From Liolophura sinensis (Eukaryota > Mollusca > Polyplacophora > Chitonida > Chitonidae): a stretch of DNA of 64,000 nt. The notes below the pieces were generated by a model. It did no database searches, was not told the DNA's origin, and saw only the letters and a program-made list of their open reading frames with translations. Shown here piece by piece: positions 13,500-25,638 of this stretch (positions are counted from its first letter, which is position 1; each line of letters starts with the position of its first letter). The position numbers and the translations under genes are program-made. The stretch lies in contig NC_088301.1 of assembly GCF_032854445.1 (NCBI RefSeq), forward strand, positions 24,216,226 to 24,280,225, read 5' to 3'.

Positions 13500-13690
13500 A
13501 TCACAGCGGTGAGGTTTGTCGGTGGAGGAAATCGAAGTAAACCACCGCCACTTGCCAGGTACTAGTCAAACCTCCTGGCTGAAGGCCACAGAAGTGGGTT
13601 TGAACAACGATCCCATTGGGCAGGGCTTGGCAGTCGCAGCTACCCAGCGCTTTAAGAGTCTAAACCAACGAGCGCTGCGAATGTACGTGC
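13500..13690 (-). mobile_element. SINE family D, old minus-strand copy
   Basis: Read on the minus strand it shows GTTCAAACCCACTTCTG, AGCCAGGAGGTTTGAC, GTACCTGGCAAGTGGCGGTG, in the same order as the other family D copies. Confidence 0.45.
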
Positions 13691-14104
13691 TTTAATAACT
13701 TCATTTGTGTGATTCGTTTTGACAACAGACATATATAAAGCTCAGGATTTGATGCCTATACTTGCCGTGCGTTAGAAAAGGTTTGGAGTGGGATGTATGT
13801 CGTGGGACGAGTTGCCCTGATAGCTCCTTGTTGTACACATATGGTTCTCCTCAATGTTAAATCATTAAGGGGTCTGTTACCACCCAGGTCTGTATAGATT
13901 CAACCCAGCAGATGACCCGGGCAGCTTACATTTCGTCCCTGTAATCAGTCCTAAATTTCTGTAATGAATTCATTAGCGATGTCGTTTCTATCTGGGTGGG
14001 TAGACTTGACGTGATATGATCTGTAGAGAGAGTCCGTGCCCCGTAAACTCTCTTTAGATGATACCCTTCCAGCTGGACTTCTCTGTGGCTGTAATACCAA
14101 TACA

Positions 14105-14560
14105 AGGTTAGGCCTACTACCCCGGGTCCCTACGGAAGCTGATGTTACCCTTGGTGCCCAGCAACATGGGCAGACACTCGGACTCTTTTAGAAACAGTCG
14201 ACTATAATGGACGTTCCGTGACAAGTATCGGAAGTCGACTCTTTCCGGAACAACATTGAATAGAAACCATCAAAAGAACTAAGAAAGTAAATATCGTATG
14301 AAATTAAGACGGAATCATTCAAAGAGAAGCAGTTAACATTTTTCAACGATGTTGGAAAGAGGCAAAGGAATTTTCGAGACAAATAAATTTAATCGGCGTC
14401 CAAATCGTCTACTAGGCAAGTTCATGAACAGTTGTTAACCAAACTATATCTCATTGGCGTTACAGCCGGACCTCAGGATAGCTACCATAGAGTATACTAT
14501 CCCGGAGCCCCCACGGGAGCTAATGCCACCCTGGGTATACCCGGGCAGCTGATGGGGAGA
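14105..14560. repeat. Two diverged copies of a GC-rich segment flanking a family F copy
   Basis: CTACCCCGGGTCCCTACGGA, AGCTGATGTTACCC...GGGCAGACAC (about 14117-14176) resembles CTATCCCGGAGCCCCCACGG, GAGCTAATGCCACCC...GGGGAGACAC (about 14497-14553). The copies lie outside the family F element in the same orientation, so they may be an old local duplication or long flanking repeats. Confidence 0.4.
14180..14400 (-). repeat. Dispersed repeat family F, minus-strand copy
   Basis: Minus strand reads CATCGTTGAAAAATGTTAAC, TGCTTCTCTTTGAATGATTC, CGTCTTAATTTC, ACTTTCTTAGTTCTTTTGAT and GGAACGTCCATTATAGTCGA. The last block also occurs at about 23617 in the third copy. Confidence 0.6.
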
Positions 14561-14564
14561 CACA

Positions 14565-15574
14565 AGGGCTTTGGTGACAGCTGATACGTGGGCTGTGCGG
14601 AATGTTGAAATCAGCAAATCGTCCTAGGTTTACTTACATCCAAACACACGGCGCCTGGTCCCCGTGCCAAAGGTTCTGTGTACATATACTACAGATACTC
14701 TACCACAGCTGACGCCGCATAAAGGTCTACTAAGAAAGGGAAGGCCCTATGCGACTGACTCTAGGTCAACCACAGTTTTTCTGGCGATTTTTTTTTGTTT
14801 GTTCCTTTTTTGCAATTTAATGAATGTAACATATGGGAGAAAGAAACGAGCTTTTCAAATATCTTCTTGATGTCTGTTGATAGCTCTCGGTAGGCTCCTT
14901 TGGGATATTTCGTTAGGAAGCACATCCATGAACCATAGATCCATGCAAGGTTACTTATTAAGTGTGTAAAGTGTATACCATATAATTTGCATCACGCAGA
15001 GCACGTGCTAGTTTAATGTGGTATTTCGGCCTTTAAATGATATCGAAACTTACGAATGTAAAACAGGACCCAGTTGTTCGAAAGTGTATTATCTGATATC
15101 AAGTCATAAATTATATTTAAGATTTTAAGCAAATTCAGAAGCCAATACAATTATCTAAAGTATGACAGCAGCATATTTAGTTCATATTTAATATACTGTT
15201 CATTTTTGGGTTAAGTATAAAATTGATGACTTGGCGTAAAGTTTAATCTGGTATTAAGTCTTATAACAGTTTTGAACAACCAGATCCTAGAGCATTTTGT
15301 TTAAGTCTCTCTATTCTCTTTCACACATGTAATCATTAATCAGTATTCTCCTGACTATTTTCATAAATGGAGTTGGCTGGATGTCTAGAGATAAGCATAT
15401 CATAAGTGTTTCACGAAATAGTTATGTCTTCATGGGTTTTATTGGTGTACATAACGCTCTTATCACGACTTTTTCACCTGAACAATGACGGCCAGTCTTG
15501 TGAGAGGATCTAACCGAGGGCCTGGAGTAAACACATCTTTTTTACCAAAGTATCTGCAAGACGAATATACACAT
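14565..15574. other. No gene supported (14.6-15.6 kb)
   Basis: AT-rich sequence between the family F area and the minisatellite pair. Nothing beyond chance frames. Confidence 0.5.
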
Positions 15575-15866
15575 ATATACAGTTGTTTGTGATGTCCATA
15601 TACACATGTAGTTGTTTCTGATGTCCGTTTACACGTACTTGTTTCTGATGTCCATATACACATGTAGTTGTTTCTGATGTCCGTTTACACCTACTTGTTT
15701 CTGATGTCCATATACACATGTAGTTGTTTCTGATGTCCGTTTACACCTACTTGTTTCTGATGTCCATATATACACATGTAGTTGTTTCTGATGTCCGTTT
15801 ACACCTACTTGTTTCTGATGTCCATATACACATATAATTGTCTCTAATGTCCATATACACATGCAG
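15575..15866. repeat. Minisatellite with 56-bp dimeric unit (two about 28-bp halves)
   Basis: Halves TAGTTGTTTCTGATGTCCGT..ACACC and TACTTGTTTCTGATGTCCAT..ACACATG alternate. Later units are almost identical, which suggests recent expansion. Minus-strand reading frames are open through it (repeats of TSETTTCVYGHQKQ-like peptide) only because the array has no stop in several frames. Confidence 0.9.
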
Positions 15867-16138
15867 TGGGATAGCTGGTATCCATCGGTGGACCACTGAG
15901 CCTACAAGGTGAGATAGCTGGTGTCCATCAGTGGACCACTGAGCCGACAAGGTGATGTCCATCAGTGGAACTCCGAGCAGACGGGGTGGGATAGCTGGTG
16001 TCCAGCGGTGGACAGCTGGTCGGACACAGCGTGATAGCTGGTATTCAGAATTGGACACCTGAGCCGACACCGTCTTACAACTGTTGTCCATCAGATGATA
16101 CCTGAGCCGACACGGTCGCACAACTGGTATTCATCGTT
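15867..16138. repeat. Second, adjoining minisatellite, about 44-47-bp period
   Basis: GATAGCTGGTGTCCATCAGT, GGACCACTGAGCCGACA-type units, about 6 and quite diverged. It shares the short word TGTCCAT with the preceding array but is otherwise different. Confidence 0.85.
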
Positions 16139-19100
16139 GGTCCCCCTTTTTTCAATATAAACACATACAACTTCACTCCCAGATGTATCCAAGAAGGATA
16201 TCGGCTGTACATCGGATCTAGGCAAGAAACGTAAACATAGAGCCTTCCACAAAAATGTTGGTCATGATGAGTATTGGTAATCGTTTGTCTTGACTAGGTT
16301 TTGTTAATAGACGGTCTGGCAAAGCGAACTTCAAGTTTTACACGTACTCAAAAGATAACTGACCATGCATATAAAGGACGAAACGTTACCTATAATCCAT
16401 GCACAAAACTAACAGCGCTAAACTGCACGATCAGATAAAGTTTTAGATACAAACTGTACAGCTTTACTTAGTTGAAACAACGAAAACTAGTCAAAAAGAG
16501 CAACGTCAAAGAAACGTAGAGTTTCTAAGTTTATTTCTACACTAAAGAAAAAACTAACAACCTCATGACCTGTGAAAGCTCGAAAAGTCGTCCCCAAAAC
16601 CAGCTTGAAAAAATTGTATGGTCATTTGTTTCCCTCTGATAGATAATTTTGGTAGTAGAACCATTTAAGAACGAGTAGCTATTTCCTATTAAAATAATGG
16701 CCTCAAGTCCATTAGACTTTAATGCCTATGAGTCCACGACGCACACAAATAAATACCAGAATAGAAAAATGTTGAATGCTAGGTTAAAGATAGGGTCTGC
16801 TGAATTCAGAAGCCATTTGACAAACACCATTTAGACAGTTTGTGGCGATGAGTTTTCCTGGAAGCGGCTTATCTGACAGCTCCTGGTCGAGTTGTTCTGC
16901 ATTTTGACTAGCTTTGTGATATCATCTCGCTGTAAGGTGACGGGATACGGGATCCAACAGACTGAGCAGATGCCATGCAAAGCGTTAAGGGATGAGAGCA
17001 AATGTAACATAGCCCGGAAATTGGATTTTCTGTTAGTAAACAATGGCATAAATCTGCCTTTGATTACCGTTTTAATATTTTAATGATCGAGTCGCCAGAA
17101 TGAAGGCAGTTTTGACCATGTGTATACAGCGAGTGTAACAAATTACGAGTACTTCTAGCTGGCGTGAAATTGCACTTGACTGGGCAGCCATAGAAGTTCA
17201 CAAGCGGCTGGAATTTTCGAGACCTATTTCCCGCTTTATTTATCTAATTTTAATCAGCGCACCATATGGTAGGTAACCTGAAACTCTGCAGATCGGTGCG
17301 GTCGTCGGTCCCTTCCCTCATCTTCAAAGGGTAATTACTTTATCTTTTTCAGCGAAAGAGGTCCCCTTTGGGAATTTCGGATGGATAGTTGACAAAATTC
17401 CTATGTGAGGTGCGAGTGTAAACATCTACTCAACACCAACACAAGATAGTAACGGTTTCTTAGCCGTCGCGTCTGTGTTTGCTTAAGACAGTATTGATTA
17501 ACTGAAACGTATTTTATGTGCTATCCGTATAAACAGTAGAATGCGTTTTGGTTTTAATTTAGATGGCTGTAAACCTTACCAGATCAGGGGCCAGAGCCAC
17601 AAAGCTTCGTAGGTCAGGGTTCTTCTCACGTTTTTCGTGAATGATATCTTCTAGGTAAAGGTATGGTAAGACGACCAGATTTAATATAGACACGCTACGA
17701 AAACTCGACTGAAAAAGTTTTGAGAAATGTGTGTGCAGATTTATAACGGTCATCTTTCTCTCCGCGAGTGTCCCCCTTCTAGATCCCCGGTGATGTTGCA
17801 ATCTGGTTTTCATCTGCCTTGTTTGGTGACACCGCGGAAGATGCGGCTGTGGTAGACTAGTCGAGGATATGATGGAAGGGGGAAGGGGGCAGAGGATGGA
17901 GGGGCTCTGCTGTAAGCTATTCAGACAGGATCGACCCATCTTAACCAGGCTAGGGCTTCGCCTTAGAGAAGAAGTGTCAAGTTTCCCTGGCGCGACCCGG
18001 ACCGTCAGCTCCTGCACCCTCACACGTGTCCTCGCGTGCTAGCCAAGCACGCCGCTCGGATTTGGGACAGCGAGAAAAATTTAAACAGATGGAACTGGTG
18101 TCGCATCATTTCAGCTTCTTAATGCGTTTCGGGGGGCGTTGGGGGCTCCACTAGGATACAGGAAATGGTGTGCGACAGCAGAAAGTTACCAGTTTTATCC
18201 GACGTCTTTTACTGAACTTTTCATAGCAGCTTCTGCCTTCCAGCATTCTGAGTACAGGCAATGAATTATCTTCCTGTCTATGCATGTATTTCTGTAAACA
18301 ATTCTATGTAAAATTTCCCAAGCATTCATGTGGATTTCATGGCATTGAATGGCATGGTCCGTTGAATTGTATTCTTATGCAATGTACTGGGCCATACACA
18401 CGTTGTTAAATTTTGCCAATGTGAAAAGTGCTTAAATGTGGCTTACATGATCAGTCATTAGTATATGCCAAAGAAAGTCCCCATGTTGCAAGCTTTAGAG
18501 TATTTAATGCGGATCACCCGGTGGATTTCCTCCTCTATGCACACAGCAAATCCTATTTCCAAAAGTGTATATAGCACCATGTACTGTCTTAAATCATGTA
18601 TAATGCCCAGTCTTTCAGTTGTTAAGAATGTGACATTGGTTGTTTAACTAGCAGATTTGGTGTTACGGTAGACTGTTTACACAATCAGTGTAGTGTTTGT
18701 GAGTGCGTAGAGCAATCGCCAGCGGGCTTAGATGAGTGATAAGTGGCTTCCAGTGATGTTAAGCTTACAAGATAGAGAGCGTAAGATACGTCACGGACTT
18801 TGATGCCTCTCTGGGCCTTGGGGGCGATGATGGTCCGAATGGGCACGGTTGTTTATGTCCTTGATACTTCTACCAAGGAATCAACATCTGTCATCTAATA
18901 CAGAAAGGTCCCATAGCCCGCGTGCACCGGTCAACTTTCCCATGATTAATGGGCTAACACTGGTCGACTTAGGATTTTCAACGTATTAAGTGTCAGTATG
19001 GCGCTGAAGAAACACATCACAGCCCGGCAGCCGACTGGCCAGTCGCCTTGGCACCAAAACATGCTGCTAACACATGTTCCAAATGACCACTGGTCAGATA

Positions 19101-20204
19101 AAGACTGGGGCCATAGCAGACTAGACAACAACCACCTCCCAGCGTTAAGATAGGCTGACATTACAGGTGTCGCGTAGCGGGTGATAAGTTAAGGCAACTA
19201 CAGCGTAATCTTGGATTGGCAGAATGGCGACATTGGCTGATTTCGCGAGGGTAAGGCGGAACAATGCCAGATCCCCTTGTGTGCCGCGAAAACAAATTGA
19301 AATGAATTATAATTAATATTCGCCAGTCAGTCCGTGTATAGAAGAGAACAGCGCCCGAGCGCACGCTCCATAATCCCCAGTGAGAAAGAAAATATTTAAT
19401 GTGGGTTAAAAGGAAACACTAATACTGAATCCCGGCAACTACACTCTTTATCTTTTCTACAGAGACACGCCGCTATATTGTCACTTTGAGACTGACGGCA
19501 TGACGTTCTCTTGAAGCCAACTGCATGGCACGACTGTGCTTGTGATCCGCATCATGTTAGACAACTATGCTTGACCTCACGCGCACAAGGAAACAAGGCC
19601 ATTTATTCTAAGCCCTGAATACGTATGTGTTCTGAAGTTGACTGAAAATCGATGGCGTGCACCCCGAAATCGATGCAGCATTTATCAGGCAAATTTGAGT
19701 GTGACGGAATCAGTCTGCTGGTTAAAGACAAGTCGGTGATACAGACTTCCCGTCTGTCTCTACCTTATCCCCGCTCAAAGATGCACGCCCCGGTGGCTGT
19801 TATAAAATGATTTAATGTTTTGTTTCCCTGGGCTGGGGCAATAATTGGAGCTCAACACGCAAAGGGGGGTCCTCATTATAACTTCCTTCTCCAAGCCTAG
19901 TGGTCTGAACAAATTGGCCTACGAAACTGTGACTTAGATCTCACGTGATCAGCATCACCTTGGTGTCTTAAGCCGGTCATCTCTGCAGCATTACGAAAAG
20001 GCGGAAATTCATTGGTCCGAATGGACAATTTATTTCTGGCACCTGACGACAGGCGAGTCTTGCAATCGTACCATTAAGATCTTACGTCGTCGACATGAAG
20101 GAGCAATCAGCTAATGCGCTCTTCTATCTGTTCTGAGCTAGCAATAAACAACATTATGAGGATAGAATGTTAGAGCCAGGAGAGTAAATGCAGAGTTGCG
20201 ACGA
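16139..20204. other. No gene supported (16.1-20.2 kb)
   Basis: Mostly unique DNA. The longest frame, 17559-18023 minus (154 codons), lacks domains, signal peptide or family resemblance and is not called. Region 17.9-18.2 kb is GC-richer. A repeat-poor block at 19.15-19.39 kb is listed separately. Confidence 0.5.
19150..19390. promoter_or_regulatory. Repeat-free candidate cis-regulatory DNA
   Basis: GGATTGGCAG (inverted CCAAT-like), GAACAATGCC (SOX-like), ATAATTAATATT (homeodomain-like) and GGGTGATAAGTTAAG in 240 bp. The 67-codon minus-strand frame here has no recognisable domain. Confidence 0.2.
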
Positions 20205-20440
20205 GTGATAGTTTGTCAAACGTAACCAGTGAAATCCGGGTCTCTTGTCAGTTTACCTCAGTTTGGATTGTACCCTAACTATCCATGTAAATGCCCAAGC
20301 AGTGCCCCCTATAGCACCATAATTAAAGGAAAATAAAAAAAAAAAACACAGTGATATTGATTACAACTTACTAGACGTCACTGGTCTAGAATTACTCAAA
20401 ATGTCATGTTGTCCGATTTTACAAACAACGTTAACTAGCA
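20205..20440 (-). repeat. Dispersed repeat family E, minus-strand copy
   Basis: On the minus strand: TTTTGAGTAATTCTAGACCA, GTGACGTCTAGTAAG, GGGCATTTACATGGATAGTT, CTGAGGTAAACTGACAAGAG, GGATTTCACTGGTTACG. An A run at 20335-20346 interrupts it. Confidence 0.7.
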
Positions 20441-20919
20441 GTATACGTACACAAGCTAGTTGTTATGTGTTTTCAAAGTGTGTTACTGTTTCCTGTAGAG
20501 TGATAAAGATAAAAATGTAAAACAGATTTTTGGGGGGATATCACATACATGGCCATGCTTTGCAACTCGGCAGTAACTTGAAGTGTTCGCTGATAAATGA
20601 CAGTTCATATGGCGCATATTTCATGTTTTTTCACCAGGTTCTATGTTACACTGTCGCATTGACCTTGCCTGGGTACAGGATCGTCGGAAATAACATGTTA
20701 ATGTCAGAGCGTTAAGAAGTAATAATTATCAGCTCCACTACTGAAGCTCCGCACGTTCTCAGCATGTGCAAAATGAGATTAGAAGTTGACATGACACTGT
20801 GCATGCGCACCGACCAATTGTCACTCTTCAGCTGCAACGTTACAAAATGACATGTGATGTAATCACTCCCACCTCTCCCCACCACCTCTTTCCTGCAACT
20901 GCTCAGACCCCCTAACTGC

Positions 20920-20945
20920 TCTCTCTCTCTCTCTCCCCCCACCCC
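20920..20945. repeat. (CT)n then poly-C
   Basis: CTCTCTCTCTCTCTCTCTC followed by CCCCCACCCC. Polypyrimidine tract inside a longer C-rich stretch (20870-20950). Confidence 0.8.
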
Positions 20946-21934
20946 GCCCTCCATACACAAACCACACTTCCTCCGCACGCTACATTCCCACTGCGCACTG
21001 TCCAACGTCACCAGAGTTACACTTTGCAACACGCATCAATACCTTTTTCGAAACGTGTCCCAAATGCCAAGCGCCATTACATCGTATTAGCCTGTGTCGT
21101 CTCGCAACAAAGTAGTCCGGCTAAGACCCAGATTCTAACTGTGGGCCCATCTCTGAGTGATGGTAGTCCGGCCAGCGTTACCTGTATTGACAAATCATTC
21201 ACAAGTTTTATGGCACATTTATTCAGTAACGGCATGCCATATATTATTATGTCATATTACTCAATTCGATTGCATTTTTTATCTCCTGACAATGTCACTG
21301 AATCCATGCATTCGTCAAAGAGCTGGGGTTAGGTTGACATAACATATACATTTACAGTATATTAAGAGCAGAGGCTGAATACCATTTCAAAACTGAAGGC
21401 GTTTGACAGATGTAAACTTTGTACAGATTGTTTTTTTCTAAGAGAGTACCCGTTTTTAAAGAAGTGCAGCAATCGTATATTGCACAGTGAAAAAGTAGGA
21501 GACAATGAAAGCGTATGAGCCACGGCTATTAATATTAAAAAAAATATGTTCATTTAGGTAAACAGTTTATTAATAGCACCGAAGCATCTGATGAAGAAAA
21601 CGTTATGTGGACTATCTTTTATTGGCGATTTAATCTGTAAAATGTACATGTATATGGAAACTGATGATTGTGAATTCAGACTTCAAAGTGCAACCCAACC
21701 TGATTCACGTACGTGTCATGCAAAACGCCTGCGCAGTATTGGTGTAGCATTGGCACCGTATTGGTGTCTGGACGATTATCACGAAAAAGGCCGTGAAAAC
21801 CATATACTATTTTAGTTATTCATTCATATATGTGCAATCGTATAAATGTTTGTCGGGGATCTGCATGTGCGTGACTATTTACTTTGAATTAATTTATTTA
21901 CATGATTGGGTATTTGAATTATCCACTTAATTAT

Positions 21935-22095
21935 ACGGCAGTGGTTAGGTTTATGGATGGAGGAAAATGAAGGTTAAAGAAAAAGTCTCTGGATTAAAAA
22001 CCACCGTCCAAGCAGCGAGAGCTGGATTCGAACCTGTGACTTAGGTGTATCAGAGTATAATGGGTCACCGAGTACCCTGGTCTAGCTGCTATACA
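21935..22095 (-). mobile_element. SINE family D, minus-strand copy
   Basis: The minus strand has a good B box (GGTTCGAATCC), then AGCTCTCGCTGCTTGGACGG, TTTTTAATCCAGAGAC and TTTTCCTCCATCCATAAACC. The A box and acceptor stem do not make a tRNA. Confidence 0.6.
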
Positions 22096-23112
22096 TAAAA
22101 TCCACCGGTAGTCATTTTGTTCCTTGAGTATGCTTCGTAAACCACCTTTGAAATAAATGCCAAATAAAACTGCTGCATTTATTCAGTGGTGATATACGAA
22201 TATCTTGAAAGATGAATAGTACCCATAGCCTTTCTACGCTGACACCTTTATTTACGTGATCGATGACAAACTCTTAACAGAACAATTTCAAACCTTTATC
22301 GATAATAAAGCTATAAAATTATGAATTAAGGTATAAGTATGAAATGGCGAAACCAGAGCAAAGTATGATGTTATTGCTAAGTTATTGCTATGTTGTATTT
22401 TGAGATTTGTATCGTCAAATAAAACTCGGGACGCTTTATAGATTTTTCCATATTTCATGATGGGGCCGTTTGTAAGGAATTTTTACAACCATATTAAGGA
22501 TGATCAGCTAAATACGCTATTTGTGGGCTAATATATACGTGTGATAATTACATTTATTGATCATAGAAGATATGTAACACTAAAAAACTGGCTCAAATAA
22601 ACAATCTACATGTTTTTGCATGTAGCGTGATTTCTAAATGGTTAGCACACTGTTCATTTATGGCCTGATGTATGGAGATCCCTCAGGGTTTCAAACTGCC
22701 TAGCATAGCGCCGCCATCTTGGAAAAACTAAGACGAGTTTTAGAAATGGAGTGGAATATTCAGCGAAGTTTTATTCCACCTACAGTTAAGGACAACCTAA
22801 CGTACCTTGTGGGTCTATAGACGTATTAAAAGATACTGTCTACCAATTTGAATCAACAGTTTCAAACGTTCACACTGTTGGTAGCAATCTGAAATAGCTG
22901 TAATTTTCTTACGACTATATGTATTTACCACTCATGGCATTTGAAGTCCTAAGTTCCTTTGGGTTAGTATATGTTTTTCACAAAAAGTCAACAGGTCAGT
23001 TTTCCGGTAGGAAAATAGTTTCAATTCATTTGAAAGTTTCCATGGGAAAATATTTGCCGGATGGAACATTTTCGGTATAGAAGTTTTCTGGAACTTTCCT
23101 TATAACCGTATT

Positions 23113-23244
23113 TATTTATTTATTTGTTTGATTGTTGTTTTACGCCGTACTCAAGAATATTTCACTTATACGACGGCGGCCAGCATTATGGTGGGGGGAA
23201 ACCGGGCAGAGCCCGGGGGAAACCCACGACCATCAGCAGGTTGC
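23113..23244 (-). mobile_element. SINE family A, 5'-truncated, with 12-bp target duplication
   Basis: Minus-strand copy of the distal half (GTACTCAAGAATATTTCAC, then GGCGGCCAGCATTATGGTG). Flanked by perfect direct repeats TATAACCGTATT at 23101-23112 and 23245-23256, so the truncation happened at integration. Confidence 0.9.
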
Positions 23245-23297
23245 TATAACCGTATTGTGTCAAACTCATCTTAACAAGAGGCTATATTAACTAGCAT

Positions 23298-23420
23298 CAG
23301 TTTATTTGTTTGATCGTTGTTTTACGCCGTACTCAAGAATATTTTACTTATACCACGGCGGCCAGTACTATGGTGGGAGGCAACCGGGCAGAGCCCAGGG
23401 GAAACCCAGCCGTAGGTTGC
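23298..23420 (-). mobile_element. SINE family A, 5'-truncated, second neighbouring insertion
   Basis: Same orientation and similar truncation as the copy 50 bp away, but with its own short flanking repeat ACTAGCAT (23290-23297 and 23421-23428). It is therefore probably an independent insertion and not a duplication. Confidence 0.8.
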
Positions 23421-23439
23421 ACTAGCATGAACAGTGATT

Positions 23440-23645
23440 CAAATAAGTCCACGCGCTCAAATCGTCCCTTGCATTTCCTGGCATCATTGAAAATTGTTTA
23501 CTGCTTCTTTTTACACGACGCCGTCTTAATTTCTTATACTTTAGTTTCTTAGTCCTTCAGTGAATTGTGTTGCTTGTTGTTTTGGATTGAAAATCGTCTT
23601 AACGATTACTGACGTGGAACGTCCATTATGGTCGACGATTGGTGT
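23440..23645 (+). repeat. Dispersed repeat family F copy
   Basis: CATCATTGAAAATTGTTTAC, TGCTTCTTTTTACACGACGC, CGTCTTAATTTCTTATAC, then GGAACGTCCATTATGGTCGA. Colinear with the copy at 14.2 kb over about 200 bp. Open frames here are chance. Confidence 0.6.
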
Positions 23646-24964
23646 GTGAATGCCTGATATGACGCCTATTGGTCTGTATAAAGTGGATTGCTTGGCCTGT
23701 ATACTTGCATTGAGGCATGACACTTCATTTCCTGCCACACTTACTGCATGGGGTAACGCACAAGTGCCCAGTAGCTATTGGTACACTTGTTGTTATCATG
23801 GGATAAGTGAGGATTGTCTGGCTTTGGGAATGAATATCACCGGAAACTCTAGTTCAATGGTCACATCTAAGAGGCAATCCAGACTTAGAGCCCGATAAAA
23901 AGCAAAAGTCAACGGATGGAGTTTTCTTCTTTGGACAAATGCAATGCACTCGTTAGCTAACTGCGGAAGTGGCACTGAATTTGGTTGACATTGCTAGTGT
24001 CATCAGCGTGTCATCATGCCATCATGTGACTGTCGCTAGTTGGATGTGATTGTACAGCCACCCGTGTGGTCAGGATATTACATGATTCGAGTTGCCAGGC
24101 TACATATTATTATAAGCGTGAACTTCGTGACTGATGGACCGCCACCAGTCTAGCAGTACAAGATAGACACGTAGGCATGTCCGCAGTAAGCTTCCGTAGA
24201 TCTCCATCTATACACATGTCAAATTACTCCTTGTACAATCCACGTGGAACAAAACAAAAAAATAAGTAAAGAGGAAATCGGAAATCAGTGTAGCGGAAAG
24301 AAACGGAAATTGCATTGCCACAAGAAAGGCTAAAAGTGGACGTTTCTGAGGGCATAATCCGGTCTGTAGGTAGCTATTGTGTTGCCGTAATGAAGGCCCT
24401 GGCTATAAATGACATGTGTGATTTGTGTTCTTACTCGCAAGCCCTATTCTTATTTACCCCATGCACCCCTGACGCTATATCGCTCCCACCCAGCTCCAAA
24501 TGGCATTTAATTGCTTTATCATTTTAGGACAGTGCTGTTCAATAATGGTTCGGCCACGTGCGCTTGTGTGAAGGATAATGGTCGGTTTACGCGCTCGGCA
24601 TATACTCGCTCACTCGATGTCTTTGACAACCGTGGGGACGCACCGATGATAAATGTTGCTGATGCGAATTCTAGAAGGTGGAGGTGGGGTGGGGTGTAGA
24701 GGGGAAGATGACTCTGAAAAGACGCCCACTAAGCTTAATTACGGTGTTAAAAGGTGTAAAGGACATTAGTCCCTTGTAGACTCACCGATACAGAATAATT
24801 AGACACACTTATTGCAATTAATGAGACGACCATTTCTCACGCTTGTCTCTAATTCTGACTGCAGGGATGCCATTCGTGCCCACGTCTCGCCCTGTATAGG
24901 TGATGCTGTAGTTACCATCTAATATACAAGCATTTGATGCAGCTGCAGTCTTCATACATCTGTA

Positions 24965-25303
24965 CCGGCCCCGATAGCACAGTTAGTACAGCGCCCGCTT
25001 CGGGAGACGGCAGATCCAGGGTCAATCTTGGGTCGGGTCACACCTAAAAGAGGAGAAGTTGTAATTTGCTCGCATAGCATTCAGCGGTTAGATATTGCAA
25101 CGACTTCTTGGCCCGTATCAGTATAATGGCTCGGGCGGGGCGCCTTACTTACCTTCGGTAAGGCGTCTCAGTGAAGCAGCACAAGATGAAAGAGGGGTGG
25201 AAATCCGTGTTACAACAGGGAGGCACTCTAAGCACTCCTTCGTCGTCATATGACGGAAAAATTGTTAAGTATGACGTTAAACCCCAAGCACTGACTCATT
25301 CAC
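24965..25303 (+). mobile_element. SINE family B (tRNA-Pro-like head), full length, with 13-bp target duplication
   Basis: The head GGCCCCGATAGCACAGTTAG folds like a tRNA; the anticodon-loop equivalent TTCGGGA would read CGG (Pro). The body includes TATCAGTATAATGGCTCGGG, a GGTGGAAATCCGT block and a 3' end GACGTTAAACCCCAAGCACT followed by a CACTCATT-type tail. Flanked by TCATACATCTGTA at 24952-24964 and 25304-25316. Confidence 0.9.
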
Positions 25304-25638
25304 TCATACATCTGTAAGTCAGAACTGTACAATTCCATCTTGAAAAATATTAATCAGGCAATAAATCGATAAGACAAAAAAGTCAGTCAACCCATCCATC
25401 AATGAATACGTTAAGAGTATGTCAATGCATCTGTATTTTGAATGGACAGTTTATAATTTAAGAAATTTTCTTATAATTTAATTTTTAAGAAAAAGGTGTA
25501 GATATATGCATGTATAAAGTATTGTGAACGGTGCAAGTAAATTAAGCCCGAACTTTCATGTGAGTATGCTTGATGTAGATACTTGGTACTTATTCCCGCA
25601 CTCGTACCATTATGAGTGAAAAAGATGTTTATGTATTA

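Larger units (their letters stand above)
20441..23100. other. No gene supported (20.4-23.1 kb)
   Basis: Contains the CT/C-rich tract at 20.9 kb and a family D SINE at 21.9-22.1 kb. Frames up to 106 codons around 20.7-21.3 kb run through low-complexity DNA. Confidence 0.5.

Noticed and set aside
15463-16121. Repeat peptides with Cys and His on the minus strand
   Set aside because: Translation of a minisatellite in several frames; no start context or flanking coding signal.
17559-18023. 154-codon minus-strand reading frame
   Set aside because: No domain, signal peptide or family resemblance; composition fits chance in GC-richer DNA.
22020-22080. Possible tRNA gene on the minus strand (GGTTCGAATCC B box)
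   Set aside because: No acceptor stem or proper A box; surrounding sequence matches SINE family D.
24965-25036. Functional tRNA-Pro gene
   Set aside because: Cloverleaf is imperfect and the sequence continues into a SINE body with a target duplication.
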